Part shown: in pieces, positions 33,436 to 43,100 of the stretch
How positions within the stretch are numbered: position 1 is the first letter of the stretch
Layout: every line of letters begins with the position of its first letter
Source: Clostridia bacterium
Lineage (GTDB): Bacteria; Bacillota; Clostridia; Oscillospirales; CAG-272
Direction of reading: 5' to 3'
Assembly: GCA_017935225.1 (NCBI GenBank)
Contig: JAGBIA010000097.1
Location: forward strand, 1 to 51,331
DNA length: 51,331 bases
The notes under the pieces: model-generated
What the model saw: only the letters and a program-made list of their open reading frames with translations
Told to the model about the DNA's origin: nothing
Databases searched by the model: none
Program-made: the position numbers and the translations under genes

Positions 33436-33444
33436 AAGAGTTTT

Positions 33445-34611
33445 ATGAGCAATACTAAAGAAAAGCAAACTATATCCGTGCTTGGCTCGACCGGATCTGT
33501 CGGCGAGCAGGCACTTGACGTTGCGGATAAATTCGGTCTTCACGTCTCGTCCGTCAGCGCAAACACAAACTCAAAAAGGGTTGAAGAGCAGGCAAGAAAG
33601 TTCTCGCTCTCCTCTGTGGCTATGGCTGACGAGCGCGCGGCGGCCGATCTTCGCATCAGACTCGCCGACACGGATGTAAAGATCTATGCGGGCGAGAGCG
33701 GCATATGCGAAATGGTCGCAAACGAGAAGCAGGATACCGTCGTCAACTCTATCATCGGTGAGGCAGGACTTATGCCCACGCTCGCAGTTATCGACAGCGG
33801 CGCAAGACTCGCACTTGCAAATAAGGAATCCTTGGTTGTCGCGGGAGAGATAGTTATGGCGCGAGCAAAGGAGCGCGGAGTTGAGATACTTCCGGTCGAC
33901 AGTGAGCATTCTGCTATCTTTCAGTGCTTGAAATCGGGCAGACAGAGCGAGATCAAAAAGATACTGCTCACCGCGTCGGGCGGACCGTTCTTTGGTTACA
34001 CTAAAGAACAGATGAAGGATATCAAGCTTTCAGACGCACTAGCTCATCCCACCTGGAAGATGGGCGCGAAGATAACAATAGACTCTGCAACTCTTATGAA
34101 TAAAGGTTTTGAGGTCATCGAGGCGGTGCACCTCTTCGGTGTCGATGCTGACAGAATACAGGTCGTAGTCCATCGCGAGAGTATAATACACTCGATGGTC
34201 GAATATATTGATAACAGCATCATCGCACAGATGTCTGTTCCCGATATGCGCCTTTGCATTCAGTACGCGGTCGCGTACCCCGAGCGTTCGCCCGAGATAA
34301 TCAAGGAGCTCGATCTTTTCTCGATCTCCTCGCTCACCTTCAAGAAGCCCGACACAGAGACCTTCGCACTCCTCGCTTGCGCAGTCGACGCAGTAAAGCG
34401 AGGCGGCGCACTTCCTGCCGTGCTCAACGCGGCAAACGAGATAGCGGTCGGCGCATTCCTTCAGGGCAGAGCAGAGTTCTATCAGATCACAGAGTCTGTA
34501 AGCGAGGTGCTCTCGCGACTCGGAGAGGCAGAGCAGGCACACACGCTCGACTATATACTCGAGTACGACCGTGCGGCGCGCGACGAGGCTCGCAGAATAC
34601 TGAAACTGTAA
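33445..34611 (+). CDS. dxr: 1-deoxy-D-xylulose 5-phosphate reductoisomerase
   Basis: Second step of the DXP (MEP) isoprenoid pathway, NADPH-dependent. 388 residues. The NADPH-binding GSTGSVG is at 14-20. LANKESLVVAG, the metal-binding PVDSEHSAIFQ, LTASGGPF, HPTWKMGAKITIDSATLMNKG and VVHRESIIHSMVEYIDNSIIAQM are all canonical. The ribosome site is weak (AAGAG). The pathway continues with ispG two genes later and feeds uppS, so lipid-carrier synthesis and its precursor supply are transcribed together. Confidence 0.96.
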   Translation: MSNTKEKQTISVLGSTGSVGEQALDVADKFGLHVSSVSANTNSKRVEEQARKFSLSSVAMADERAAADLRIRLADTDVKIYAGESGICEMVANEKQDTVVNSIIGEAGLMPTLAVIDSGARLALANKESLVVAGEIVMARAKERGVEILPVDSEHSAIFQCLKSGRQSEIKKILLTASGGPFFGYTKEQMKDIKLSDALAHPTWKMGAKITIDSATLMNKGFEVIEAVHLFGVDADRIQVVVHRESIIHSMVEYIDNSIIAQMSVPDMRLCIQYAVAYPERSPEIIKELDLFSISSLTFKKPDTETFALLACAVDAVKRGGALPAVLNAANEIAVGAFLQGRAEFYQITESVSEVLSRLGEAEQAHTLDYILEYDRAARDEARRILKL

Positions 34612-34639
34612 TTATTTTTGAAAGGTATATATATTCCAA

Positions 34640-35683
34640 ATGGGCGGAATACTCACGGCAATTTTTTATTTTTTAATAATGGTGATCGTTTTCGGAATAC
34701 TGATATTCATTCACGAATTCGGTCATTTCTTCACCGCGCGCAGATGCGGTGTCAGCATCAAGGAATTTGCGATCGGTATGGGACCGACGCTATTTTCCTG
34801 GAAATCGAAAAAATACGATACTAAATACGCACTCAGACTCTTTCCTATAGGCGGATTTGTAAGTATGGTAGGCGAGGACGAGGCGTCCGACGATGAGGGC
34901 GCATTCTGCAATAAGAAGGTCTGGCAGAGATTTCTCATAACTATCGCAGGACCTGCGATGAACGTAATTCTCGGATTTATCCTTATGTTCATCGTCGTGC
35001 TCAATCAGCCTATCGCATCGACTACGATCTCTCAGTTCGATGAGGGTGCGATCTCGAACGTTCAGCTTCAGGTCAACGATAAGATACTTTCTGTCGACGG
35101 AGTCCCCGTAAAGAGTGGAACAGAGGCGGCATATGAGATAATGAACAAGGGCTTTGAGCCGCTTGACATCACAGTTGAGCGAAACGGAGTCAAAACTGAA
35201 CTTCACGACGTTGTATTTCCGTCTTTTGAAGAGCAGGGAGTGATTTTCGGAGATATAGACTTCAAGGTCTATCCCGAAGAGCGCACTTTCTTCACGCTTA
35301 TCTCGCAGACCTTCACTCGCTCGCTCTCGACCGTTAAAATGGTTGTCGATTCGCTCGTGGGATTACTCAGCGGTCGCTTTGGCTTCGACGCGGTCTCGGG
35401 ACCTATAGGTGTAGCTGAGGTCGTAGGAGAGGCGGCAAAGACAGATTGGTTGCAATTCGTTTATATCGTCACCGTGCTGACGGTAAACCTTGGCGTGTTC
35501 AATCTCATTCCTTTTCCCGCGCTCGACGGCGGACGTACTCTTTTCCTCATCATAGAGGGAATTCGTCGCAAGCCGCTCAACCGCAACGTAGAGACCTATA
35601 TAAATCTTGCGGGAATGGTCATCCTTTTCGCATTTATGATATTCGTATCCTTCAAGGACATTATGAAGCTGATATTCAGGTAA
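34640..35683 (+). CDS. rseP: Site-2 intramembrane metalloprotease RseP/RasP
   Basis: Cuts membrane-embedded substrates such as anti-sigma factors and leftover signal peptides. 347 residues. The zinc site HEFGH is at 25-29 within TM1, one PDZ domain (about 125-190) contains DKILSVDGVPV, and the second zinc ligand is in NLIPFPALDGGRTLF near TM3; a last membrane helix follows at about 315-340. The site AAAGG is 14 bases from the ATG, somewhat far, so translation may be modest. It lies between dxr and ispG, the standard position in Clostridia. Confidence 0.95.
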   Translation: MGGILTAIFYFLIMVIVFGILIFIHEFGHFFTARRCGVSIKEFAIGMGPTLFSWKSKKYDTKYALRLFPIGGFVSMVGEDEASDDEGAFCNKKVWQRFLITIAGPAMNVILGFILMFIVVLNQPIASTTISQFDEGAISNVQLQVNDKILSVDGVPVKSGTEAAYEIMNKGFEPLDITVERNGVKTELHDVVFPSFEEQGVIFGDIDFKVYPEERTFFTLISQTFTRSLSTVKMVVDSLVGLLSGRFGFDAVSGPIGVAEVVGEAAKTDWLQFVYIVTVLTVNLGVFNLIPFPALDGGRTLFLIIEGIRRKPLNRNVETYINLAGMVILFAFMIFVSFKDIMKLIFR

Positions 35684-35687
35684 AAAT

Positions 35688-36770
35688 ATGATATATAACG
35701 ACATAAGACGAAAGACAAAGAAAATAAAGATCGGCAGAATAGCAATAGGTGATAATACGCCTATTGCTATTCAGTCTATGACGAACACCGATACGCACGA
35801 TAAGCTCGCGACGCTTGAGCAGATTCGCGCGCTCGAAGCGGCAGGATGCGATATTGTCAGAATAACCGTGCCCGATCTCGAGGCGGCAGATACCATTCCT
35901 TATCTCAAGGAAAACGGCGTGCTCATCCCGATAGTCGCGGATATACATTTTGACTACAAGGTCGCGCTCAGATGTGCCGAGGTCGAAGTTGATAAAATAA
36001 GAATAAATCCCGGCAACATCGGCTCTGACGACCGCGTGCGTGAGGTAGTGCGCGCGTGCAGAGGAGCGGGAATACCGATAAGGATCGGTGTCAACAGCGG
36101 CTCGCTTGAAAAAGAGATACTCGCAAAGTACGGCGCACCTACGCCCGAGGCTCTTTGTGAGAGCGCGATGTACCACGTCTCGCTGCTTGAAAAATACGAT
36201 TTCGACGATATAGTCATCTCGATCAAGGCATCCGATCCCTACAATATGATCAAAGCCAACAGATTGCTCGCAGAGAATTGCGATTATCCGCTTCACCTCG
36301 GCGTAACCGAGGCGGGAAGCAAGCAAATGGGATCTATCAAGAGCGCGGTCGGAATCGGCGCGCTTCTTTGCGATGGCATCGGAGACACGGTCAGAGTTTC
36401 GCTTACCGATGATCCCACCGAGGAGATAGGCGCGGCAAAGAGCATTTTTAACGCTGTCGGACTTGAAGGACAGTGCGGAATGAACATCGTAAGCTGTCCC
36501 ACTTGCGGCAGAACCAAGATCGACCTTATCTCGCTCGTCTCTCAGTTCGAGAAGCGCGCAAAGGAAGAAGGTCTTACGGACAAGCCTATCAAGGTGGCGA
36601 TAATGGGTTGCGTTGTAAACGGACCGGGCGAGGCGCGCGAGGCTGATATAGGCATCGCGGGCGGTCGCGGCGAGGCGGTTCTTATCAAAAAAGGCGAGAT
36701 CGTCGCAAAGATACCCGAGGGAGACGTAGTTGAGCGTCTTATAGAGGAGATAAAGAAAATTAAGATATGA
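35688..36770 (+). CDS. ispG: 4-hydroxy-3-methylbut-2-en-1-yl diphosphate synthase
   Basis: 4Fe-4S enzyme of the DXP pathway (also called GcpE). 360 residues. The start IGRIAIGDNTPIAIQSMTNTDT, the barrel motifs RITVPDLEAA and KIRINPGNIGS, and the cluster ligands CPTCGRTKIDL and MGCVVNGPGEAREADIG with the final glutamate are all present. The start is 4 bases after the rseP stop; only a weak AGG is upstream, suggesting translational coupling. polC follows after 10 bases behind a strong GAGGGGG. Confidence 0.96.
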   Translation: MIYNDIRRKTKKIKIGRIAIGDNTPIAIQSMTNTDTHDKLATLEQIRALEAAGCDIVRITVPDLEAADTIPYLKENGVLIPIVADIHFDYKVALRCAEVEVDKIRINPGNIGSDDRVREVVRACRGAGIPIRIGVNSGSLEKEILAKYGAPTPEALCESAMYHVSLLEKYDFDDIVISIKASDPYNMIKANRLLAENCDYPLHLGVTEAGSKQMGSIKSAVGIGALLCDGIGDTVRVSLTDDPTEEIGAAKSIFNAVGLEGQCGMNIVSCPTCGRTKIDLISLVSQFEKRAKEEGLTDKPIKVAIMGCVVNGPGEAREADIGIAGGRGEAVLIKKGEIVAKIPEGDVVERLIEEIKKIKI

Positions 36771-36780
36771 GGGGGAAGCG

Positions 36781-39700
36781 ATGGCAAAAACACTTGCAGA
36801 GCTTTTCAATAAATACCTGCCAACACCCGAGCAGTCGACTATCCTTTCGGGAGCTGAAGTCATCAGCTTCAAGACAGATAAGGCAAACAGACTTCTCGAG
36901 GTAAAGGCTTCATTTAAGTATATAATCCCCAAGGACGAGCTTTACGAGATAGAGGCGGCGGTCGCGGCGGCATATACGCTCAACCACTGCAAGATCCTTC
37001 CACAGTACCCGAGCGTGCTTTTCTCGTACGAGTATATCCCCGAAATTCTCAAGGAAGCAGAGCGCGTAGGTGCGGTCGCAAGAGGATTTTTCGGCAATTA
37101 CACCTATACGATGAACGACGGCTTGTTGACCGTTAAGATCCCGTTTTCCGCAAGCGGCATAGGTCTGCTGGAGAGTGCGGACACACCTGCGATCATTGAG
37201 AACATCATCTACAGCGAGTTTGGCGTAAGACTCAGGGTAAAGATCGAGCAGGACGGCTTCGCTCTTGATATGATGTCGGACGATTACAGATCCCGCCTTG
37301 AGCACTTTGACAGACAGATCGCACGGGCAGAGAAAGATTACGAAGCTAACGTTGAGCGAGGCTCTATGCAGTCAAAACAGCAGGCTGAGGCTGCCGCAGA
37401 CGAACCGAAGCTCCCGAAGCTCGCGTCGATCTACGAAGAGACCGGAGTTGAGTATATTGACGAAAATACGCTGAAGATAGGCGCATCGGTCTTTGATATC
37501 TCCAGCCCCGAGTTTGTTATAGGTGTTGCCTTTGACATCAAGCCCGTGCTCATCTCAAGCATCACCAAGGCGACAAAGAACATCTGCATCGTCGGCGAGG
37601 TGTTTGCCTACACGAGCGAGGCTAACCGCGCAGGAGATAAATTCAATGTATCCTTCGGAATATTCGACGGAAGCGCGTCGATGTTCGTCAAGAGATATTC
37701 GCTTGATGCTGATGCCGAGAAGGAGCTTGGCTCTACGATTAAGAACGGTATGGTCATCGCGATCCGCGGATACAGCAAGGAAGAGCGAAACGACGCAACC
37801 GAGCTTTATATGAATATAAATGACGTTGCGGTGATATCCAAGAAAAAGCGCAAGGATAACGCAGAAAAGAAGCGTGTTGAGCTTCATCTTCATACCAATA
37901 TGTCGAGTATGGATGCGCTCATACCGCCCGACGTCGCCGTGAAGACCGCGCAGGCGTGGGGGCATCCCGCGGTCGCGATAACAGACCACGGAAACGTTCA
38001 GGGCTTTCCCGAGGCTATGCTCGCCGCCGATAAGACCGGAATGAAGGTCATTTACGGTATGGAAGCCTACTTCGTTAACGACACCGCGAGTGCGGTTTAC
38101 GGAAAGTACGAGGGCAACTTTGAGGATGAGTTTATCGTCTTCGATATCGAGACTACGGGACTTTCGCCAATCAACTGCAAGATCACCGAGATCGGCGCGG
38201 TCAAGGTCAAGTGCGGCGAGGTCATCGAAGTGTATAATACATTCGTAAACCCCGGAGTTCCGATACCGCCCGAGATCGTCGAGCTTACCTCGATCACCGA
38301 CGAAATGGTAGCGGATGCGCGAAAGATCGACGAGGTACTGCCAGAATTTCTTTCTTTTGTCGGAAACAGACTTCTTATTGCGCATAACGCAAACTTCGAC
38401 GTAAGCTTTATCAGAGCGGCGGCAAAGGAGCTTGAAATTCCTTTTGAGAACGCATATCTCGACACCGTCGGACTCTCGAGATTTTTGAATAAAGATCTTA
38501 AATCCCACAAGCTCGACGTGCTTGCAAAGCATTATCAGCTTGGTGATTTCAATCACCACAGAGCCTGCGACGATGCAGAGGTGCTTGCGCGCATCTTCTT
38601 CAAGATGGCAGAGCAGCTCTCAGAGATCGACGTCAAGGACTTCAAGGATCTTGAGCACGAGTTCAGCGCAAACGCAAATCCGCTCACACTCAAGCCTTAC
38701 CACCAGATAATTCTTGTCAAAAATCAGGTGGGTCTCAAGAATCTCTACCGACTCATCTCATCGAGCTATCTTTCTTATTACCGCCGTCAGCCCAGAATTC
38801 CCAAGACCGAGCTTGAGAAGTACCGAGAGGGACTTATCATCGGCTCCGCTTGTGAGGCGGGAGAGCTCTTCAGAGCCATTCTCGAGGGCAGACCCGAGAG
38901 GGAGATCGAAGAGATGGTAAACTTCTACGATTACCTCGAGATACAACCCATATGCAACAACAGATTTCTTGTCGCAGAGGGAACTGTTGCTGACGACGAG
39001 GGACTTCGCGACTTGAACCGAAAGATCGTTGCACTTGGAGAAAAGTACAATAAGCCCGTCGTTGCGACCTGCGACGCGCATTTCCTCAACGAAGAGGACG
39101 AAATATACAGAAAGATTCTGCTCGCAGGAATGAAGTTCAAGGACTGCGACCGCGATATCCACCTTTACTTCAGAACCACCGAGGAAATGCTTGAGGAATT
39201 CAAGTATCTCGGTGAAGAGAAGGCTTACGAGGTCGTAGTTGAGAACACAAACAAGATAAACGATATGATCGGCGAGGTCCGCCCGATTCCCAAGGGCTCT
39301 TACACTCCGCATATGGACGGAGCTGAGGAAGAGCTTCAGGAAAAGTGCTGGACGAGAGCCAAAGCGATGTACGGTGATCCCGTACCCGAGATCGTTTCAA
39401 AACGACTTGAAAAAGAGCTTACGTCCATTATCAAGAACGGTTTTGCGGTGCTTTATATGATCGCACAGAGGCTTGTGTGGTACTCCGAGAGTCAAGGATA
39501 TCTCGTCGGCTCGCGTGGCTCGGTTGGCTCATCCTTCGTCGCTACAATGGCGGGTATTTCCGAGGTCAACCCCTTGCCGCCGCACTATTATTGCCCGAAA
39601 TGTCAGTATTCGCAGTTCTTTACCGACGGCAGCGTTGGCTCGGGATTTGACCTGCCCGATGCATACTGCCCGAACTGCAACACTAAACTCAACGCGGACG

Positions 39701-41175
39701 GACACGATATCCCCTTTGAGACCTTCCTCGGCTTCTACGGTGATAAATCTCCCGATATCGACCTTAACTTCTCGGGCGACGTTCAGGGTAGAGTACATAA
39801 ATACACCGAGGAGCTGTTCGGCGCGGAAAACGTGTTCAGAGCGGGAACGCTCGGCACTCTTGCCGATAAGACGGCTTACGGATTTGTTGCAAAGTATTTT
39901 GAGAGCAAGGGCGTGAGCGTAAGCAAGGCTGAAATGGAGCGAATTATCACTCACTGCGTGGGCGTTAAGCGTACCACAGGTCAGCACCCGGGCGGAATTA
40001 TCGTTGTTCCGAGAGAATATGAGGTCTACGACTTCACACCAGTTCAGCGACCTGCCGACGACCCCAACTCAGATATCGTAACCACGCACTTCGCTTTCTC
40101 CTATCTGCACGATACCATACTCAAGCTCGACGAGCTTGGACACGATATTCCTACCAAGTACAAATGGCTCGAGACCTTCTCGAATACGAGCGTTATGGAT
40201 GTTCCTATGAACGATCAGGAAGTCTATAAGCTCTTTGAGTCTACGCGTCCTCTCGGCATTACTCCCGAGGATATCGACGCGCCTATAGGCACCTTCGGAC
40301 TTCCAGAATTCGGTACGCACTTCTTACAGCAGGTTCTTGTCGATGCAAAGCCAAAGAACTTTGCCGATCTGCTTCAGATCTCGGGACTCACTCACGGAAC
40401 GGGCGTTTGGCTCGGTAACGCGGACGAGCTTATAAAGCAAGGAATATGCGATATTTCAAAGGTTATCGGATGCCGTGACAACATAATGAATGACCTTATC
40501 CGTTACGGTGTTGAAAACGCGCTTTCATTTAAGATAATGGAGGCTGTGCGTAAGGGTAAAGGACTTACTCCCGAATGGGAAGCCGCGATGCGCGAGCACA
40601 ATGTACCTGAGTGGTATATCGACTCCTGTAAAAAGATAAAATACATGTTCCCGAAAGCACACGCGGCGGCTTACGTTATGTCGGCGATCCGTCTCGGATG
40701 GTACAAGGTGCATATCCCGATCGCATTCTACGGCGCGATGTTCACGGTCGCTCCGGGCGGCTTTGACGCCGAGATCGTGGGCAAGGGAAGAGCAAACGTA
40801 ATGGCGACTATCAAGGATATAGAAAAGAGAGGAAAGGAAGCATCCCCCAAGGAGATCGCATCGATACCCTCACTTCAGCTCGCAAACGAGTGTATGGCGA
40901 GAGGAATTAAATTTCTCTCGGTCGATATAGAAAAGTCGCATTCCTATGCATTCCTGCCCGAAGGCAATAACGCGATGCGTATGCCTTTCTCAGCACTTCC
41001 CGGACTTGGCGAGAATGCCGCGGCTAACATCGTAAAAGCACGCGACGAGGAGAAATTCTTCTCGGTCGAGGATCTGCAGACAAGAGCTAAGCTCTCCAAG
41101 AGCGTCATCGAGATCTTGCGAAAGAATCACGCGCTCGACAACCTCAACGAGACTGATCAGCTCTCGCTGTTCTGA
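36781..41175 (+). CDS. polC: DNA polymerase III alpha subunit, PolC type
   Basis: Replicative polymerase of low-GC Gram-positives. 1464 residues. Order: an N-terminal domain, an OB fold (about 235-335), a PHP domain starting at about 364 (RVELHLHTNMSSMDA) that is split by a DEDD exonuclease (FDIETTG near 454, later CDDAEVLARI), the catalytic polymerase palm with GSRGSVGSS near 909 and DIDLNFSGD near 992, a zinc-binding insertion CPKC/CPNC near 938-970, and a helix-hairpin-helix end. The last five residues, QLSLF, are an ideal beta-clamp-binding motif. A strong GAGGGGG precedes the ATG. It ends the isoprenoid/lipid run at a bidirectional terminator. Confidence 0.98.
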   Translation: MAKTLAELFNKYLPTPEQSTILSGAEVISFKTDKANRLLEVKASFKYIIPKDELYEIEAAVAAAYTLNHCKILPQYPSVLFSYEYIPEILKEAERVGAVARGFFGNYTYTMNDGLLTVKIPFSASGIGLLESADTPAIIENIIYSEFGVRLRVKIEQDGFALDMMSDDYRSRLEHFDRQIARAEKDYEANVERGSMQSKQQAEAAADEPKLPKLASIYEETGVEYIDENTLKIGASVFDISSPEFVIGVAFDIKPVLISSITKATKNICIVGEVFAYTSEANRAGDKFNVSFGIFDGSASMFVKRYSLDADAEKELGSTIKNGMVIAIRGYSKEERNDATELYMNINDVAVISKKKRKDNAEKKRVELHLHTNMSSMDALIPPDVAVKTAQAWGHPAVAITDHGNVQGFPEAMLAADKTGMKVIYGMEAYFVNDTASAVYGKYEGNFEDEFIVFDIETTGLSPINCKITEIGAVKVKCGEVIEVYNTFVNPGVPIPPEIVELTSITDEMVADARKIDEVLPEFLSFVGNRLLIAHNANFDVSFIRAAAKELEIPFENAYLDTVGLSRFLNKDLKSHKLDVLAKHYQLGDFNHHRACDDAEVLARIFFKMAEQLSEIDVKDFKDLEHEFSANANPLTLKPYHQIILVKNQVGLKNLYRLISSSYLSYYRRQPRIPKTELEKYREGLIIGSACEAGELFRAILEGRPEREIEEMVNFYDYLEIQPICNNRFLVAEGTVADDEGLRDLNRKIVALGEKYNKPVVATCDAHFLNEEDEIYRKILLAGMKFKDCDRDIHLYFRTTEEMLEEFKYLGEEKAYEVVVENTNKINDMIGEVRPIPKGSYTPHMDGAEEELQEKCWTRAKAMYGDPVPEIVSKRLEKELTSIIKNGFAVLYMIAQRLVWYSESQGYLVGSRGSVGSSFVATMAGISEVNPLPPHYYCPKCQYSQFFTDGSVGSGFDLPDAYCPNCNTKLNADGHDIPFETFLGFYGDKSPDIDLNFSGDVQGRVHKYTEELFGAENVFRAGTLGTLADKTAYGFVAKYFESKGVSVSKAEMERIITHCVGVKRTTGQHPGGIIVVPREYEVYDFTPVQRPADDPNSDIVTTHFAFSYLHDTILKLDELGHDIPTKYKWLETFSNTSVMDVPMNDQEVYKLFESTRPLGITPEDIDAPIGTFGLPEFGTHFLQQVLVDAKPKNFADLLQISGLTHGTGVWLGNADELIKQGICDISKVIGCRDNIMNDLIRYGVENALSFKIMEAVRKGKGLTPEWEAAMREHNVPEWYIDSCKKIKYMFPKAHAAAYVMSAIRLGWYKVHIPIAFYGAMFTVAPGGFDAEIVGKGRANVMATIKDIEKRGKEASPKEIASIPSLQLANECMARGIKFLSVDIEKSHSYAFLPEGNNAMRMPFSALPGLGENAAANIVKARDEEKFFSVEDLQTRAKLSKSVIEILRKNHALDNLNETDQLSLF

Positions 41176-41192
41176 TCTTCAATTTAATATTT

Positions 41193-41232
41193 AATCTAAA
41201 AAGGACGAGAGCGATCTCGTCCTTTTTAGATT
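41193..41232. terminator. Bidirectional terminator between polC and the ZIP transporter
   Basis: An 18-bp perfect stem: arms begin AATCTAAAAAGGACGAGA and end with its complement, around a GCGA loop. A-runs and T-runs on the two sides let it work in both directions; its edge overlaps the stop codon of the convergent gene. Confidence 0.95.
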
Positions 41233-42013
41233 ATCCGAAAGCTATATCGAGCATCATCATCACGCAAAAGCCTGCCGAGAAGCTAAGCACGCCGATGGGC
41301 GAGTCGGGATCGGACAGCGTCGGCATAAGCTCGCTGATCACCGCGTAGATCATCGCACCTGCCGCGAATCCGAGCAGATACGGAAGGATGGGCAGCACGA
41401 CCGATATAGCAAGCAAAGTCAGAAACGCGCCAATCGGCTCGACAAGACCTGAGGCAACGCCACACAAAAATGCCTTTGTGCGTGAGCGACCGTCGGCACG
41501 GAGCGGCATTGAGATTATCGCGCCCTCGGGGAAGTTCTGTATTGCTATGCCGAGAGACAACGCGAGGGCGCCGCCAAGAGCCTCTCCCGACGGATGCGCG
41601 AGATATGCGGCATAAGCAACACCGACCGCCATACCTTCGGGAAGATTGTGCAGAGTTACCGACAGAACGAGCATCGTATTGTCGCCAAAACTGCGCTTTG
41701 CTTTGTGTAAAAGCTTGCTTTCGTCTACTTTTGATAGCAAGCGATGTGAGAGCAGAAGAAAGAATATACCGCACCACAGACCGAGAGCGGCAGGGAGAAA
41801 CGCAAGTCGACCGAGAGCTTGCGAGCTTTCATATTCCATCGCGGGAATCAGCAGGCTCCAGACAGATGCCGCTATCATAACCCCTGCCGCAAAGCCGCTG
41901 ATCACTCTGCGCGCGTTATTGCCTAAATCATTCTTCATAAAAAATACGCAAGCCGCTCCGAGCACAGTGCCAAGAAGAGGTAGCAGTATGCCAAACAAAA
42001 TTTGCAGATACAT
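41231..42013 (-). CDS. ZIP-family metal transporter
   Basis: Imports divalent metal ions, most often zinc, across the cytoplasmic membrane. 260 residues with about eight membrane segments. The metal-binding helices are intact: HNLPEG at 122-127 in TM4 and QNFPEG at 159-164 in TM5. The cytoplasmic loop at about 88-112 is charged (HRLLSKVDESKLLHKAKR). It resembles the GufA/ZupT branch. AAGGTGATAT precedes the ATG. It is divergent from the lipoprotein/SPFH/P-type ATPase operon; a metal importer beside a metal-ATPase operon could share a signal, which is inference. Confidence 0.9.
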   Translation of the reverse strand: MYLQILFGILLPLLGTVLGAACVFFMKNDLGNNARRVISGFAAGVMIAASVWSLLIPAMEYESSQALGRLAFLPAALGLWCGIFFLLLSHRLLSKVDESKLLHKAKRSFGDNTMLVLSVTLHNLPEGMAVGVAYAAYLAHPSGEALGGALALSLGIAIQNFPEGAIISMPLRADGRSRTKAFLCGVASGLVEPIGAFLTLLAISVVLPILPYLLGFAAGAMIYAVISELMPTLSDPDSPIGVLSFSAGFCVMMMLDIAFG

Positions 42014-42027
42014 ATATCACCTTAAGA

Positions 42028-42049
42028 AGTAGATTTTAATATTTCTACT
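42028..42049. promoter_or_regulatory. Dyad in the divergent region before the ZIP gene
   Basis: AGTAGA and TCTACT flank an AT-rich 10-base centre, 15 bases upstream of the ZIP start codon. It could be an operator or a 5' UTR hairpin. It does not match an operator I can name. Confidence 0.35.
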
Positions 42050-42092
42050 GATAATTCTATGCTCAAAATACTGCTGATGTGAGAGCGCACTA

Positions 42093-42121
42093 TTGACAAA
42101 GGTCGCAAAATGTGATAAAAT
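42093..42121 (+). promoter_or_regulatory. Promoter of the lipoprotein/SPFH/P-type ATPase operon
   Basis: Perfect TTGACA (42093-42098), 17-base spacer, TAAAAT (42116-42121), 39 bases before the first start codon. No other clear promoter occurs before the terminator at 49875. Confidence 0.85.
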
Positions 42122-42159
42122 GGTATCTGTATAAGATTATGTATTTTAACGGAGGATCT

Positions 42160-43089
42160 ATGAAAAAAGGCTGTTTTTTCATTCTGCTTTTGCTCTGCGT
42201 TTTTGCGCTTTCGGCTTGTGCAGGTGGATTTGACGATACGGAATATGCAATAATTTCCGAGGACAATGTAAGCGAAGACGGATTTATATACAGCGTTTAT
42301 GAAAACAAGACCGCGGCTATTACGGGCATAAAGACGCCTGACGCTATCGTGACCGTACCCGAAAAGGTTGGCGGATACACGGTAGTCGAGATTGCAAGCG
42401 AGGCTTTCCGCGACGACGGGATGCTTCAGCTTCTCACTCTCCCGAAAACCGTAGAGAAAGTAAGTGAGAGCGCATTTTCGGGTTGCTCCGAGCTTATCAA
42501 AGCCGATCTTGGCGGTGGAGTCAAAAAGATAGAGGCAAGCGCATTTTACGATTGTGAGTATCTTTGCGAGGTGGTCGGTACAGATTCTCTTATCTATATC
42601 GACGAAGTAGCGTTTTACGCGTGCACATCGCTTGCCCGCTTCAGCTTTCCCGAAAGCCTTAAGACTATCGGAAACGAAGCGTTCGGCACTTGCATCGCAC
42701 TGACCGAGGTCGCACTTCCCGAGAAGATAGAAAGCATCGGAAACGCGGCATTCTCGTATTGCAGCGCGCTGACAAGATTGGATCTCGGCGGACTTGAGAA
42801 AATTCCCGACAAGGCATTCCTGCGTTGCACCTCGCTCGGCAGAGTAATTTTGAAGGACGGCATCACCGAGGTCGGAGCTCAGGCATTCCGCGGATGCGAC
42901 CGACTCTTCGATCTTTACGTTTCAAAGAGCGTTAAGATGATCGGCTCTGCGGCGTTCTCGTCCTGCCCCGAGATGAAGATAAGATACGAAGGATCTGAGA
43001 GTGCGTGGGATAGTATCGAAAGATCAATAGATGATCTCGAGCTTGCAGTTCACTACGTACAGTTCAAGCAGAAGCTTGATAAGGAATAA
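42160..43089 (+). CDS. BspA-type leucine-rich-repeat lipoprotein 1
   Basis: 309 residues. A lipoprotein signal peptide ends in the lipobox LSAC with acyl-cysteine C20. An N-terminal module (GFIYSVYENKTAAITGI, then VTVPEKVGGYTVVEIASEAF) leads into about eight LRR_5 repeats of roughly 23 residues with the A-F-x-x-C-x-x-L pattern (SAFSGCSEL, SAFYDCEYL, VAFYACTSL, EAFGTCIAL, AAFSYCSAL, KAFLRCTSL, QAFRGCDRL). The repeats form an extracellular ladder likely to bind protein or glycan. The ATG at 42160 is chosen: GGAGG lies 4 bases upstream. First gene of the six-gene operon. Confidence 0.88.
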   Translation: MKKGCFFILLLLCVFALSACAGGFDDTEYAIISEDNVSEDGFIYSVYENKTAAITGIKTPDAIVTVPEKVGGYTVVEIASEAFRDDGMLQLLTLPKTVEKVSESAFSGCSELIKADLGGGVKKIEASAFYDCEYLCEVVGTDSLIYIDEVAFYACTSLARFSFPESLKTIGNEAFGTCIALTEVALPEKIESIGNAAFSYCSALTRLDLGGLEKIPDKAFLRCTSLGRVILKDGITEVGAQAFRGCDRLFDLYVSKSVKMIGSAAFSSCPEMKIRYEGSESAWDSIERSIDDLELAVHYVQFKQKLDKE

Positions 43090-43100
43090 GGAGGGAAGAC

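Noticed and set aside
35676..36932. A 418-codon minus-strand frame opposite ispG
   Set aside because: Lies opposite a certain ispG; no motif, no ribosome site, no plausible promoter.
37555..38559. A 334-codon minus-strand frame opposite polC
   Set aside because: Shadow of polC; no domain recognisable.
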